Part shown: positions 7,553 to 16,810 of the stretch, piece by piece
How the letters are laid out: each line of letters opens with the position of its first letter
Position numbering within the stretch: position 1 is the stretch's first letter
NCBI RefSeq assembly: GCF_001652915.1
Contig: NZ_BBQI01000016.1
Span: 1 to 39,936, forward strand
DNA length: 39,936 nucleotides
Direction of reading: 5' to 3'
From: Cupriavidus sp. D384
Lineage (GTDB): Bacteria; Pseudomonadota; Gammaproteobacteria; Burkholderiales; Burkholderiaceae
Made by a program: the position numbers and the translations under genes
The notes under the pieces: model-generated
Database searches by the model: none
Seen by the model: the letters and a program-made list of their open reading frames with translations, nothing else
What the model was told of the DNA's origin: nothing

Positions 7553-9277
7553 ATGCCGATTGTGAAAGGCTACCCCTATCGCGCTGTCGCCAGTTGGGTG
7601 ATGCTGCTTGCGCTGGCCTGGCTGGCGTTCTGGTCTCCGTGGTCCGCTACCTGGAACGCATTTCTCGGTCTCGCCGCTGTTCTGGCCGCCGTGGCCATGT
7701 GCTGGGTATCCCGCCATCTGAGCACCCGGGCGCCATCATCACGGGCCGCGTTGCGATCCATCGCAACATCCCTGGATGGCTTGTCCCGCCACGTCCGTCG
7801 CACGGTTCCGCTGGTTCTGACGCTTGGCGACTCTGCAGTGGCTTCGGCTTTCGGAGACGATCCGGTCAGGATCACCGGCAATGCCGTCTGGGTGCGCGTC
7901 GAACATGCCACCGACCTGGCCGCGCTGGCGGTCGCACTCCGGCATTGGCGCGAAGGCCAAGGGCCGGACGCCGTCGCATGGCTGGTGGCTGCCGACCATC
8001 ATCCCGACGTCCCGGAATTGTCCGGTTATCTGCGGCGCTGGCACGCCGCCATAGCCGAGGCGGGACGCGCGCTCGGCTACCCGTTGCCGGTCTGCCTTGC
8101 CGTCTATGCGGCGGAAGCCGGCGGGCCACCCGACGCGTCTCCATGGTTCGGGGTATCGGGGCGTGAGATCGAGAACGGCGACACGCTGTACGAACCCCTG
8201 GCCACGGGGCTGACGGCATACCCGCAGGTCGCAACGCCGTTGGACCGCGAAAAGCGCATGCATCGTGCCGCGCGCCTCGGCGTCGCCGCCCAGTGGGCCG
8301 CTGGCGTGCTGTTGCCAGTCGTGCGCGAAGGCGCCGATCGAGGCTCGCAAGTCAGTCCATTGAAGCTGACTGGCTTTGGCGTTACAGCGGTATCCGGATC
8401 CCAGGGAGTGGACTCGCATTTCGGCAGGTTCGTTTCAGAAAGAACCGGATTGGTTACCACCGCCCGCTCTGCGCCACAGGCACCGTACCCTCTGCCGGCG
8501 CCGATGCTGGCCGGCATCGCGATCCAGCCGCCGCAGCCTGTCCTGCCCCGTGCCTTGGCGCACGCCTTTGTCTGGCTGATGCTTGCCTTCTGCGCAGCCG
8601 CAGCCGCTTCCGCCTGGCAAAACCGGGCGCTGGTGGCGCGCGTGACAGAGGACATGTCCCGTTATCGCGCGTTGGACCCCGAACATGATGCCGCCCGTGT
8701 CGACGCCTTGCTGACGCTCAAGCGCCATCGCGACGTACTCGAGGGCTACCAGGCCCATGGCGTACCGCCCCGGCTCGGGTTCGGCTTCTACCGTGGCACG
8801 CCGTTGCTGCCGCCGATCCACGCGCTGATTGCCGCCTACAGCCCGCCGGCGGCGCCGCCGTCAACGATCGAACTCGACAGCCTGTCACTGTTCCAAAGCG
8901 GCTCCGCCAAATTGAATCCCGGCGCCAATCGCGCGCTCGTGGCGGCAGTCACAATGATCCAGGCCCATCCCGACAAACGCGTGCTCGTCGCGGGCCACAC
9001 GGACTCCATCGGCAACGCCGGCTTGAACCTGCGGCTATCGGAAGCCCGGGCGGCATCGGTCCGCGACTGGCTTTCCGATGCGGCGGGAATGCCCGTGACC
9101 CACTTTGCCATCCAGGGTTATGGCGATAGTCGGCCAAAGGCTTCCAACGACACCGCCGCCGGACGGGCAGCGAATCGTCGAGTTGAAATCACGCTTGTCA
9201 CGGACTGTCGAGAAATAGCGCGCGGCAGTTCTGCAATCCCTGGCCTTCCGGCCTGTTCATTCCAGCAAAAGGAGTAG
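7553..9277 (+). CDS. T6SS-associated inner-membrane protein with C-terminal OmpA peptidoglycan-binding domain
   Basis: A 574-residue protein. Two hydrophobic segments lie near the N-terminus (about 10-30 and 34-52), a third at about 333-360 (AFVWLMLAFCAAAAASAW). Between them lie about 280 residues I do not recognise. The C-terminus (about 455-555) is a standard OmpA/MotB domain: GHTDSIGNAGLNLRLSEARA and GYGDSRPK...GRAANRRVEITL, including the Asp and Arg residues used to bind diaminopimelate in peptidoglycan. It probably pins the T6SS membrane complex to the cell wall, doing in trans what the OmpA tail does in extended TssL or TagL. It is packed between tssL (1-nt gap) and hcp (2-nt gap), so co-expression is nearly certain. 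Confidence 0.88.
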   Translation: MPIVKGYPYRAVASWVMLLALAWLAFWSPWSATWNAFLGLAAVLAAVAMCWVSRHLSTRAPSSRAALRSIATSLDGLSRHVRRTVPLVLTLGDSAVASAFGDDPVRITGNAVWVRVEHATDLAALAVALRHWREGQGPDAVAWLVAADHHPDVPELSGYLRRWHAAIAEAGRALGYPLPVCLAVYAAEAGGPPDASPWFGVSGREIENGDTLYEPLATGLTAYPQVATPLDREKRMHRAARLGVAAQWAAGVLLPVVREGADRGSQVSPLKLTGFGVTAVSGSQGVDSHFGRFVSERTGLVTTARSAPQAPYPLPAPMLAGIAIQPPQPVLPRALAHAFVWLMLAFCAAAAASAWQNRALVARVTEDMSRYRALDPEHDAARVDALLTLKRHRDVLEGYQAHGVPPRLGFGFYRGTPLLPPIHALIAAYSPPAAPPSTIELDSLSLFQSGSAKLNPGANRALVAAVTMIQAHPDKRVLVAGHTDSIGNAGLNLRLSEARAASVRDWLSDAAGMPVTHFAIQGYGDSRPKASNDTAAGRAANRRVEITLVTDCREIARGSSAIPGLPACSFQQKE

Positions 9278-9279
9278 CA

Positions 9280-9765
9280 ATGGCAATTCCCGCATACATG
9301 TGGATCAAGGACGACGGCGGCGCCGACATCAAAGGCTCTGTGACGGTATCTGGCCGGGAAGGCAGCGTCGAGATCGTGGCCTTCGAGCATGGCGTCCATA
9401 TCCCGACCGACTCGAACACGGGAAAGCTGACCGGCACGCGCGTCCACCGCCCCATTCAATTCACCAAGGAGACCGACGCGGCAACGCCCTATCTGTACAA
9501 GGCCGTCACGAGCGGGCAGACGCTGAAATCGGTCGAAATCAAGTGGTACCGGATCGACGACGCCGGCAAGGAGAAAGAGTACTTCAACACGACGCTCGAA
9601 AGCGTCAAGGTGGTCGGCGTCACGCCGAAGATGCTCGACATCAAAAACGCTGCATTCGAAAAGCACAACCACCTCGAGGAAATCGAACTGCGCTACGAGA
9701 AGATCACCTGGTCGTACAAGGACGGCAACATCATCCATGCCGACAGCTGGAATGAACGTGCCTGA
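9280..9765 (+). CDS. hcp: T6SS tube protein Hcp (TssD)
   Basis: A 161-residue Hcp. The hexameric-ring protein stacks into the inner tube that is expelled with VgrG and can carry small effectors. The family pattern is clear: MAIPAYMWIKDDGGADIKG, then RVHRPIQFTKETDAATPYLY, VEIKWYRIDDAGKEKEYFNT and the C-terminal EIELRYEKITWSYKDGNI. The start has a strong SD (AAAGGAG) that overlaps the stop of the preceding gene. Hcp is needed in much larger amounts than its neighbours. A terminator-like hairpin immediately follows it, which fits a message that ends or is stabilised there. Confidence 0.98.
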   Translation: MAIPAYMWIKDDGGADIKGSVTVSGREGSVEIVAFEHGVHIPTDSNTGKLTGTRVHRPIQFTKETDAATPYLYKAVTSGQTLKSVEIKWYRIDDAGKEKEYFNTTLESVKVVGVTPKMLDIKNAAFEKHNHLEEIELRYEKITWSYKDGNIIHADSWNERA

Positions 9766-9783
9766 CGCCGGCGCGTGACCGTT

Positions 9784-9809
9784 GGCCGGTGCCAGGCACC
9801 GGCCATTTT
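9784..9809 (+). terminator. intrinsic-terminator-like hairpin between hcp and clpV
   Basis: The arms GGCCGGTGCC (9784-9793) and GGCACCGGCC (9795-9804) are perfectly complementary, giving 8-9 usable base pairs once a loop forms, followed by ATTTTC. It lies 19 bases past the hcp stop and 33 before clpV. It probably acts as a leaky terminator or 3'-end stabiliser that raises hcp mRNA over clpV-tssE mRNA. The U-run is short, so readthrough is expected. Confidence 0.6.
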
Positions 9810-9841
9810 CCGCCTCGACCTGACACACCACCATCCGCGAC

Positions 9842-12490
9842 ATGACCTCCCGCGACTACACACCGTTCTTGCGCCGCCTTGATGAACCTAGTGCCCAGGC
9901 ACTGACAGAAGCAGCCTGCCTGTGCGAAACACGCGCACATCGCAATATCGAAGTCGAACACTGGCTGATCGCACTGCTCGAACCCGGCGACAACGACTTG
10001 CCGAGAGTGCTGCGTCGCCAGGGTGTCAATGTCGACGCCATCCGAAACGGTTTGCTGGACTATATAGAACGCCTGCGGTGCGACCTGCGCGGGAAGCCCG
10101 GCGTGTCAGCGCGTCTTGGTCGATGGATGGAGGCAGCCTGGCTGCGGGCATCGCTGGATGGGTCGTCATCGCTCGGCACTATCCATCTGCTGTCCGCCCT
10201 TTCGGAGCATCCCAGCTTATTGCGCGCTCCCGACGCGTGGCCCTTGCTGACCGCCCCGATCGCGGAGCTCGACAATAGCCTGCCCGACCTGGCCGCGTCC
10301 CCCGCCAGCACCGAAGATGCCGCGCCCGGCCCGTCCGTGCACCATCCGGGGCAGCAAGAAGCTCTGGCCCGCTTCACCATGGACCTGACCCGCAAGGCAC
10401 GCGACGGGCAGGTCGACCCTGTGTTCGGCCGCGAGGTGGAGATCCGCCTGATGATTGAAATCCTGGCGCGCCGCCGCAAGAACAATCCGATTCTGGTCGG
10501 TGAACCGGGTGTTGGCAAGACGGCCCTGGTCGAAGGTCTGGCACTCAGAATCGCCAACGGCGATGTGCCCACCGCGATCCGCGATGTCTCCGTGCTCGCC
10601 CTGGATCTGGGCCTGTTGCAGGCTGGCGCAGGTGTCAAGGGCGAGTTCGAGCACCGGCTCAGGAGCGTCATCGACGCCGTGCAGCAGTCCGCCACACCGA
10701 TCCTGCTATTTATCGATGAGGCGCACACGTTGATCGGAGCCGGTAACAACGCCGGTGCTGCCGATGCGGCCAACCTTCTCAAGCCCGCCCTGGCGCGCGG
10801 CGAACTCCGGACCATCGCCGCCACCACGTGGTCCGAGTACAAGCAGTACTTTGAACGCGATGCGGCACTGGAGCGACGCTTCCAGATGGTCAAGGTCGAC
10901 GAGCCCGATGACCACAATGCCTGCGTGATGCTGCGCGGGCTCAAGGATCGCTATGCGCGCCACCACGGCGTACATATCACCGACGCCGCCGTGGGCGCGG
11001 CGGTGCGGCTGTCGCGCCGTTATCTAAGCGGGCGGCAACTGCCGGACAAGGCTGTCGACCTGATCGATACGGCCGCCGCCCGGGTACGCATGAGTCAGCA
11101 ATCCACGCCAGCCGCACTTCTGGCGTGTGACGCCGAACGGTCGTCTCTCGAACTCGAACGTGCCGCCCTGCACGACGACCACGCCATGACCGGCAGCCAG
11201 GACGTGGCGCGGCTGGCGTCGATCGACGCGCGTCTCGTAGAACTGGACAGCCTGAAGGCGCTGCTCGGCGACACCTACACCGGGCAACGGCTTGCGGCGG
11301 ATGCCCTGGCCACCCTCCGCGAACAGTGGCGTGTAGCCCCGGGGACGTCGGCCCGCAGCCAGCTGACGTCGGCCATGCAGGCAGCGCGCGCCAGGCTCGT
11401 GCAAGACCGAAGCAAGCCCTTGATTCGCGCCGAAGTCGACGAACACGCCATTGCCCAGGTCATCGCCGACTGGACTGGAGTGCCCATGGATACCCTGCTA
11501 TCCGGCGAAGGGGCAACCTTGCTCGATATCGAAGGCCGCCTGGGCCGCATCGTGGTCGGCCAGCACGAGGCGCTCGCCGCGCTGGGCAAGAGCCTGCGAG
11601 CGGCCAAGGCGGGCCTGCGCTCGGAAACGTCGCCCCTTGGCGTATTCCTGCTGGTCGGGCCTTCCGGCGTAGGCAAGACCGAGACCGCGCGGGCACTGGC
11701 CGATCTGATGTTCGCCGGTGAGCGATCGTTGATCACCATCAACCTGTCTGAGTATCAGGAGGCCCACACCGTGTCGCAATTGAAGGGGTCGCCGCCCGGC
11801 TATGTTGGCTACGGTGAAGGCGGCGTACTGACGGAGGCCGTACGTCAGCGACCCTATAGCGTGATCCTGCTGGACGAAGTCGAAAAAGCCCACCGAGATG
11901 TGCTGACCCTCTTCTACCAGGTCTTTGACCGCGGATGCATGCGTGACGGCGAGGGCCGGGAGATCGACTTCCGCAATACCGTCATCATCATGACCTCGAA
12001 CCTAGGCAGCGAAGACATCCTCGCCGCGACGCAATCCTGCAGCGTAGCGGACAGCGAGCCCGACGGCGCCGCGCTGTTGGCATGTCTACGCCCAGTGCTG
12101 GTCCGGCATTTCCAGCCCGCATTGCTCGCGCGATTTCAAACCATCGTATTTCGGCCACTTTCCGCAGAAGCCATGGCATCGATCGTACGAATGAAGCTCG
12201 AGAAGGCGGCGCGGCGCGTCGAGCGCCGCTTTGGCGTGCCACTGCACTGCGACGAAGGACTGGCAAAGGAACTGGTGCGAGCGTGCCTGCTGCCCGATTC
12301 GGGGGCGCGCAATATCGACAGCCTGCTGGATCAGCAGATCTTGCCCGTCCTCGCGCGCGAGTTGTTGTTGCACGCGGATACGTGCAAGCGGGTGCGAGCG
12401 GTTCGACTGTCGTTTTCCGAGGAAGCTGGCATTGGCATCGCCTTCGATACATCGGAAACCGCTTCTTCCACGACTGGCACCACCGCATGA
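9842..12490 (+). CDS. clpV: T6SS AAA+ ATPase ClpV (TssH)
   Basis: An 882-residue double-AAA+ Clp-family ATPase. An N-domain (about 1-160) is followed by AAA module 1 with Walker A GEPGVGKTA (about 220) and Walker B LLFIDEAH (about 288). A middle coiled-coil region lies around 420-520. AAA module 2 has GPSGVGKTE (about 606) and ILLDEVEKAH (about 676), and pore-loop residues are visible in SPPGYVGYGEGG. In a T6SS operon this is ClpV rather than ClpB: it recognises contracted TssBC sheath and recycles the subunits. No strong SD is seen before the ATG at 9842. The stop overlaps the tssE start (ATGA, 12487-12490). Confidence 0.96.
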   Translation: MTSRDYTPFLRRLDEPSAQALTEAACLCETRAHRNIEVEHWLIALLEPGDNDLPRVLRRQGVNVDAIRNGLLDYIERLRCDLRGKPGVSARLGRWMEAAWLRASLDGSSSLGTIHLLSALSEHPSLLRAPDAWPLLTAPIAELDNSLPDLAASPASTEDAAPGPSVHHPGQQEALARFTMDLTRKARDGQVDPVFGREVEIRLMIEILARRRKNNPILVGEPGVGKTALVEGLALRIANGDVPTAIRDVSVLALDLGLLQAGAGVKGEFEHRLRSVIDAVQQSATPILLFIDEAHTLIGAGNNAGAADAANLLKPALARGELRTIAATTWSEYKQYFERDAALERRFQMVKVDEPDDHNACVMLRGLKDRYARHHGVHITDAAVGAAVRLSRRYLSGRQLPDKAVDLIDTAAARVRMSQQSTPAALLACDAERSSLELERAALHDDHAMTGSQDVARLASIDARLVELDSLKALLGDTYTGQRLAADALATLREQWRVAPGTSARSQLTSAMQAARARLVQDRSKPLIRAEVDEHAIAQVIADWTGVPMDTLLSGEGATLLDIEGRLGRIVVGQHEALAALGKSLRAAKAGLRSETSPLGVFLLVGPSGVGKTETARALADLMFAGERSLITINLSEYQEAHTVSQLKGSPPGYVGYGEGGVLTEAVRQRPYSVILLDEVEKAHRDVLTLFYQVFDRGCMRDGEGREIDFRNTVIIMTSNLGSEDILAATQSCSVADSEPDGAALLACLRPVLVRHFQPALLARFQTIVFRPLSAEAMASIVRMKLEKAARRVERRFGVPLHCDEGLAKELVRACLLPDSGARNIDSLLDQQILPVLARELLLHADTCKRVRAVRLSFSEEAGIGIAFDTSETASSTTGTTA

Positions 12491-12915
12491 CACACGGCGG
12501 ACCTGGCCTCTTCGAGGCCATCACCGGCTTCTTCGCGAATGGGGTCGCCATTGATGAATTTGATCCCGCCACCCAGACTTTTCTGTCGGTACAGGACAAC
12601 ATCCAGCGCATTCTCAACAGCCGGCGCGGCTGCCTGGCCCACCTGCCCGACTACGGTCTGGGCGATCTATCGCTGATCTACCGCCATCTGCCCGCCTCGG
12701 CACACATTCTCAAGCGGGAGATCGAGACAACGCTGCTGCGCTATGAGCCACGGCTGAAGTCGATCGACATTGCTCTCGAAGTGCCCGAATCCGGGATGCT
12801 GCTGAGTTTTGTGATGACGTGCCAACTGCAGAAGACGGGGTTGGTGCGCTATGGGACGCATTTCATGCCTGATGGTAAGACCCGGCTCACCCTATTAAAA
12901 GCCTCCCCGGATTGA
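12487..12915 (+). CDS. tssE: T6SS baseplate protein TssE (gp25-like)
   Basis: A 142-residue protein of the gp25/TssE family, which forms the baseplate wedge with TssF/TssG and starts sheath assembly. Family features include SVQDNIQRILNSRRGCLAHL, PDYGLGDLS and the C-terminal beta strands (LSFVMTCQL). The conserved EPR-type motif appears as YEPRLKSIDI. The start is fixed by the ATGA overlap with clpV; the same frame is open far upstream but that part is inside clpV. Normally tssF and tssG follow tssE; here the next gene is a converging peptidase, so the core cluster is interrupted or rearranged at this end. Confidence 0.93.
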   Translation: MTHGGPGLFEAITGFFANGVAIDEFDPATQTFLSVQDNIQRILNSRRGCLAHLPDYGLGDLSLIYRHLPASAHILKREIETTLLRYEPRLKSIDIALEVPESGMLLSFVMTCQLQKTGLVRYGTHFMPDGKTRLTLLKASPD

Positions 12916-13116
12916 TCTGGCCAACGGCCTCTCGAATATGAGTGTGTCTACGACTACATCTCCCAATGCCAGACCGCACGCAGCGTGCTAGCCGATTTTG
13001 GCCCGCATTGGAGACTTCGTGGCCGGGTACTTCTTGGGCCCGAGAATGGTGGGTTCCACCAAAACCGATCAAGGTCAAAGCGGGCCAGCTGCCGGGCCAC
13101 CTCGGCCCATCGCCTT

Positions 13117-13944
13117 CTACTTCAACATAAACGCCATCGCCGAACAGCAATTCAACATCCGCACCGCCGCCTGCACGGTTGGGGCCGTGAACGACAGCGT
13201 TACGCCGTCCACACGCTCGAAGGTTGGCCATTGGCAGAACAGGTCGGCGTGCGCCGTGGTTTGGGTCTGCAGGCGGCAGGTCACCGGGCCGGACAGGTCG
13301 AAGCAGCGGGCTTCGGGATGGGCGATGGCCTGGCGGGTGACGGCTTCCGCAGCCGTGGCGATGGCCTCGCGGGCCGCGGCCGGTGACAGGGTCGTGCCGC
13401 TGCCCTGCCCGCCTGCGGTTTTGGTCTGTACGTAGCGCACCCACGGCATCAGCGGCTGGGTTTCGGCGATAAAGACGTCGTCGCCGCTTGCCATCAGCAC
13501 GGGGACGTCGAATTCTCCGGCCAGCGCGGCGTAGATGCCTGCTTCGCCCAGTTCCAGCCCGTTGAACCAGACCCGTGCGAACGCGCCGCTGTTGATGGTA
13601 TGGGCCAGCACGCCACGGCTCTGGGCGCGGCCGTGGTAGCCGATCATGAATACGCCGTCGCAGTCCTGTTCGACGCCGGCCATCATGCTCAGGTAGCGGG
13701 GCTTGCCCAGCACCAGCTGGGCGCGCGGGTCGATCTGGTCGGGCAGCAGGTTTCGAAAGCCGCCATGCGAATCGTTGACCAGCACTTCGGTGGCGCCGCC
13801 GGCGAACGCACCTTGTACGGCCGCGTTGGCCTCGGCGGTCATCCAGGCGCGGGCGCGTTCGTATTCGCCATTGCCGGCACGCGTCTGCTCGGCGTGGAAA
13901 ACACCGGCCACGCCCTCGATATCAGCGGAAATCAGGATCTTCAT
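13117..13944 (-). CDS. dppA: D-aminopeptidase, DppA type (peptidase M55)
   Basis: A 275-residue M55-family zinc peptidase. Seen: N-terminal MKILISADIEGVAGVFHAEQ with metal-ligand Asp and Glu, VLVNDSHGGFRNLLP, MMAGVEQDCDGVFMIGYHGRA with a metal-site His, and LAHTINSGAF. The Bacillus subtilis relative forms a decamer and cleaves D-Ala-D-Ala and related D-peptides. It is the last gene of the rpiR-iaaA-gsiABCD-P1 peptidase operon, 11 bases after the preceding stop. This suggests it processes imported D-amino-acid-containing dipeptides in the cytoplasm. The exact substrate is not shown by the sequence. Confidence 0.9.
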   Translation of the reverse strand: MKILISADIEGVAGVFHAEQTRAGNGEYERARAWMTAEANAAVQGAFAGGATEVLVNDSHGGFRNLLPDQIDPRAQLVLGKPRYLSMMAGVEQDCDGVFMIGYHGRAQSRGVLAHTINSGAFARVWFNGLELGEAGIYAALAGEFDVPVLMASGDDVFIAETQPLMPWVRYVQTKTAGGQGSGTTLSPAAAREAIATAAEAVTRQAIAHPEARCFDLSGPVTCRLQTQTTAHADLFCQWPTFERVDGVTLSFTAPTVQAAVRMLNCCSAMAFMLK

Positions 13945-13955
13945 GGATTCAGGCT

Positions 13956-14972
13956 TTACAGCAGGTCTTGCAGCAGTTCACGCAGCGCGCGGCGGGTGTG
14001 GCCGTCGCGGCCCTGAACGGTCTCGGCGTGCCAGAGCGCATGGACGATGGCCTGCTCGACGCAGTCGGCGGCCGCGCGGAACACCGGGTCCAGCTTCGAC
14101 TCATGCACCATGGGCACGGCCGGCATCGGCGCGTCCGCCAGGTGGGGCACGGTATAGGCCGTCGAAAAGGCCAGTGCGATGTCGCCCGAGCCATGGCCGT
14201 AGATGGAACCGGTCCGGGCCAGCCCGGTGCCGGCGCGCATCGACAGGCGGCGCAGCTGGCGCGCATCGAGCGGGGCGTCGGTCGCCACGATCATGATGAT
14301 CGAGCCCTTTTCAGGCTCGGCCAGTTGCTTCAGCCGGGCGTCGAGTGCGGCGCCGAGCGGGCGTCCCGCCAGGATCAGCGATTCGGCCGTGCCGAAGTTC
14401 GACAGCACCAGGGCCCCGACCGTATAGGCGCCCGCCATGCGCGACGCCGTGCCGATACCGCCCTTCGCCCCGAACGACGACATGCCACGCCCGGCGCCGA
14501 TCGCACCTTGCGCGACGTCCAGCCCCGCTGCGGCAAGCGCCGCGTCGTAGTGCTGACCCTGCACGGCCATCGCCTGGATATCGTTCAGATAGCCATCATT
14601 GCATTCGAATACCAGCGGATTGACGGTCGGCCACTTGCGGCCAATCTCGGGATTCTCCGCAATCGCGTGACGGATCTGCGCCTGCGCGAGTGCGCCTACC
14701 GAGAACGTATTGGTCAGCGCGATGGGCGTTTCCAGCACGCCGAGTTCGTCCACCTGCACCAGCCCGATGCTCTTGCCGAAGCCATTGAAGACCGTGGCGG
14801 CGGCCGGCACCTTGTCGGTGTAGACATTGCCTGCGTGCGGGCGGATCACGGTCGCGCCGGTCTGGCAGGCACCGTCGGCCAGCGTGCAGTGGCCGACCGT
14901 GACGCCGGCCACGTCGGTCATGGCGTTACGCGGGCCGGCGGGCAGGCGGCCGACGATGGGAGCGTTAGCCAT
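13956..14972 (-). CDS. P1 family peptidase, DmpA-like (L-aminopeptidase/D-Ala-esterase or beta-aminopeptidase)
   Basis: A 338-residue N-terminal-nucleophile hydrolase of the DmpA/BapA family. The proenzyme self-cleaves at a Gly-Ser bond, and the new N-terminal Ser is the nucleophile. The matching site here is EKGSIIMIVATDAPL, making Ser224 the predicted nucleophile. Other family blocks are DVAGVTVGHCTL at the N-terminus, GLVQVDELGVLETPIALTNT and GAKGGIGTASR. Known relatives remove N-terminal L-residues, act on D-Ala amides or esters, or cleave beta-peptides; sequence alone does not choose among these. The ATG is four bases after the gsiD stop, so it is translated with the transporter. Confidence 0.9.
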   Translation of the reverse strand: MANAPIVGRLPAGPRNAMTDVAGVTVGHCTLADGACQTGATVIRPHAGNVYTDKVPAAATVFNGFGKSIGLVQVDELGVLETPIALTNTFSVGALAQAQIRHAIAENPEIGRKWPTVNPLVFECNDGYLNDIQAMAVQGQHYDAALAAAGLDVAQGAIGAGRGMSSFGAKGGIGTASRMAGAYTVGALVLSNFGTAESLILAGRPLGAALDARLKQLAEPEKGSIIMIVATDAPLDARQLRRLSMRAGTGLARTGSIYGHGSGDIALAFSTAYTVPHLADAPMPAVPMVHESKLDPVFRAAADCVEQAIVHALWHAETVQGRDGHTRRALRELLQDLL

Positions 14973-14976
14973 GGAA

Positions 14977-15879
14977 TCAGCGGCGATCGATCTTCGGGTC
15001 CAGCGCGTCGCGCAGGCCGTCGCCCAGCAGGTTGAACGCCAGCACGGTCAGGAAAATCGCCAGGCTAGGGAAGATAGCCACGTGCGGCGCGGTAACCATG
15101 TCGGCGCGCGCCTGACTGAGCATCGCGCCCCACTCGGGCGTGGGCGGCTGCGCGCCAAGGCCGATGAACGACAGACCGGCGGCCGTGATGATCGACGTGC
15201 CAATCCGCATCGAGAAATAGACCACGATCGACGATACGGTGCCCGGCAGGATGTGGCGCATCAGGATGGTCCAGTCGGACGCCCCGATGCTGCGCGCCGC
15301 TTCCACATAGGTCAGGCGCTTGAGCATCAGCGTGTTGCCGCGCACCAGGCGGGCAAACGCCGGCACGCTGAACACGGCCACGGCCATGATCACATTGACC
15401 ATGCCGTTGCCGAGGATGGCGACGATGGCAATAGCCAGCAGGATGCCCGGGAAGGCAAACAGCACGTCGCAGATACGCGTGACGATGCGGTCCCACCAGC
15501 CTTCGTAATAGCCCGCCAGCAGCCCCAGCAGCGTGCCGATGATGGCGCCGATGACCACCGAGAACACGCCGGCGGCCAGCGAGATCCGCGTGCCGGCCAG
15601 GATGCGGCTGAAAATATCGCGGCCCAGCGAGTCGACCCCCATCCAGTGGGCGGCCGACGGGCCGGCGTTCAGCGCGTCGTAGTCGAAGTAGTTCTCCGGG
15701 TCGTACGGCACGATATGGGGCGCCAGGACGGCGATCACCACGAGCAGCAGCACGAAGACGCCGGCAACCAGCGCCAGGTGCTGCTTGCGGAACTTGCGCC
15801 AGAACTCGGTCCAGGGCGTGCGGACGGCTTCGGGGGCCGAAGCCGGCGTGGCGGTGGCGGACGTGGAAAGCTCGGTCAT
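14977..15879 (-). CDS. gsiD: peptide/glutathione ABC transporter permease GsiD
   Basis: A 300-residue inner-membrane permease of the DppC/OppC/GsiD type. A cytoplasmic N-terminal tail (about 1-35) precedes the first membrane helix ([20 protein letters not shown]). The signature [20 protein letters not shown] follows, then the EAA-type coupling loop [19 protein letters not shown] and the last helices. It pairs with GsiC to form the channel driven by GsiA. Assignment as Gsi rather than Dpp rests on the operon partner iaaA and the fused ATPase, as in the Escherichia coli iaaA-gsiABCD locus. The substrate may be broader than glutathione. Confidence 0.92.
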   Translation of the reverse strand: MTELSTSATATPASAPEAVRTPWTEFWRKFRKQHLALVAGVFVLLLVVIAVLAPHIVPYDPENYFDYDALNAGPSAAHWMGVDSLGRDIFSRILAGTRISLAAGVFSVVIGAIIGTLLGLLAGYYEGWWDRIVTRICDVLFAFPGILLAIAIVAILGNGMVNVIMAVAVFSVPAFARLVRGNTLMLKRLTYVEAARSIGASDWTILMRHILPGTVSSIVVYFSMRIGTSIITAAGLSFIGLGAQPPTPEWGAMLSQARADMVTAPHVAIFPSLAIFLTVLAFNLLGDGLRDALDPKIDRR

Positions 15880-15889
15880 GTCAGCCTCC

Positions 15890-16810
15890 TTACTTGTAGC
15901 GGATGGTGGGGTTGATCACGGTGTACAGCAGGTCCACCACCAGATTGATCAGGATGAATTCCAGCGAGAACAGCAGCACTTCGGCCTGGATCACGGGGTA
16001 GTCGCGCATTTCCACGGCGTCCACCAGCAGGCGGCCAAGGCCCGGCCAGTTGAACACCATCTCCACCAGGATCGAGCCGCCCAGCAGGAAGCCGAACTGC
16101 AGGCCCATCATCGTCACCACCGGAATCATGGCGTTGCGCAGCGCGTGCTTGATGACCACCACGGTCTCGCGCACGCCCTTGGCGCGCGCGGTGCGCACGA
16201 AGTCTTCCTGCAGCACCTCGATGAACGACGCCCGCGTAAAGCGCGCCATCACGGCGGCCACGGCGGCGCCCAGCGTCAGCGACGGCAGGATGTAGTGCTT
16301 CCAGCTATCGGCGCCGATCGACGGCAGCCAGCCCAGCTGCACCGAGAAAATCTCCATCAGCAGCATGCCCAGCGCGAAGGCCGGGAACGAAATGCCCGAG
16401 ACGGCCAGCGTCATGCCCAGGCGGTCGGGCCATTTGTTGCGCCATACCGCCGAGCTGATGCCGATGGCCATGCCGAAGACCACCGCCCAGACCATCGACG
16501 TGAGGGTCAGGTACAGCGTCGGCAGGAAGCGCTCGCCGATTTCCTGCGAAACCGGGCGCTTGGAACGCAGCGACGTACCGAACTCTCCCTGCAGGGCATT
16601 CGTGAAGAAGCGCACGAACTGCTCGTGCATCGGGCGGTCGAGCCCAAGATCCTTGCGGACCAGCTCGACGGTGGCCTGATCGGCTTCCGGGCCCGCGGCC
16701 AGCCGCGCCGGATCGCCAGGCAGCAGGTGGACGAACAGGAACACCAACACTGCCACGAGCAGCATCGTCGGTATTACGCCCAGAAATCGTTTGAGGAAGT
16801 AATTCAGCAT
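15890..16810 (-). CDS. gsiC: peptide/glutathione ABC transporter permease GsiC
   Basis: A 306-residue permease of the DppB/OppB/GsiC type: the N-terminal helix [20 protein letters not shown], the pattern [16 protein letters not shown], a long periplasmic loop, the coupling-loop segment [20 protein letters not shown], and the C-terminal [15 protein letters not shown]. It is ten bases ahead of gsiD. Unusually, it is separated from gsiB by a 329-base gap carrying palindromic repeats, so translation of the permeases is not tightly coupled to the binding protein. Confidence 0.93.
   Translation of the reverse strand: MLNYFLKRFLGVIPTMLLVAVLVFLFVHLLPGDPARLAAGPEADQATVELVRKDLGLDRPMHEQFVRFFTNALQGEFGTSLRSKRPVSQEIGERFLPTLYLTLTSMVWAVVFGMAIGISSAVWRNKWPDRLGMTLAVSGISFPAFALGMLLMEIFSVQLGWLPSIGADSWKHYILPSLTLGAAVAAVMARFTRASFIEVLQEDFVRTARAKGVRETVVVIKHALRNAMIPVVTMMGLQFGFLLGGSILVEMVFNWPGLGRLLVDAVEMRDYPVIQAEVLLFSLEFILINLVVDLLYTVINPTIRYK

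Noticed and set aside
9842..12490. clpV taken as housekeeping clpB
   Set aside because: Placement between hcp and tssE with an ATGA overlap to tssE makes the T6SS ATPase the only sensible call.
13047..13061. 6-bp hairpin TGGTGG/CCACCA as terminator of the gsi-dppA operon
   Set aside because: Short stem and no real U-run in the minus direction; could be chance. The 201-base gap 12916-13116 otherwise shows nothing recognisable.
12998..13435. Plus-strand frame with a plausible-looking start (TTG) in the tssE-dppA gap
   Set aside because: Only the first 40 codons lie outside dppA; the remainder is antisense to it. No SD and no family resemblance.
14827..15915. Long plus-strand open frame antisense to gsiD and the P1 peptidase
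   Set aside because: It reads His/Arg/Gln-rich residues typical of frames opposite G+C-rich genes, and lies over two genes with clear family matches.
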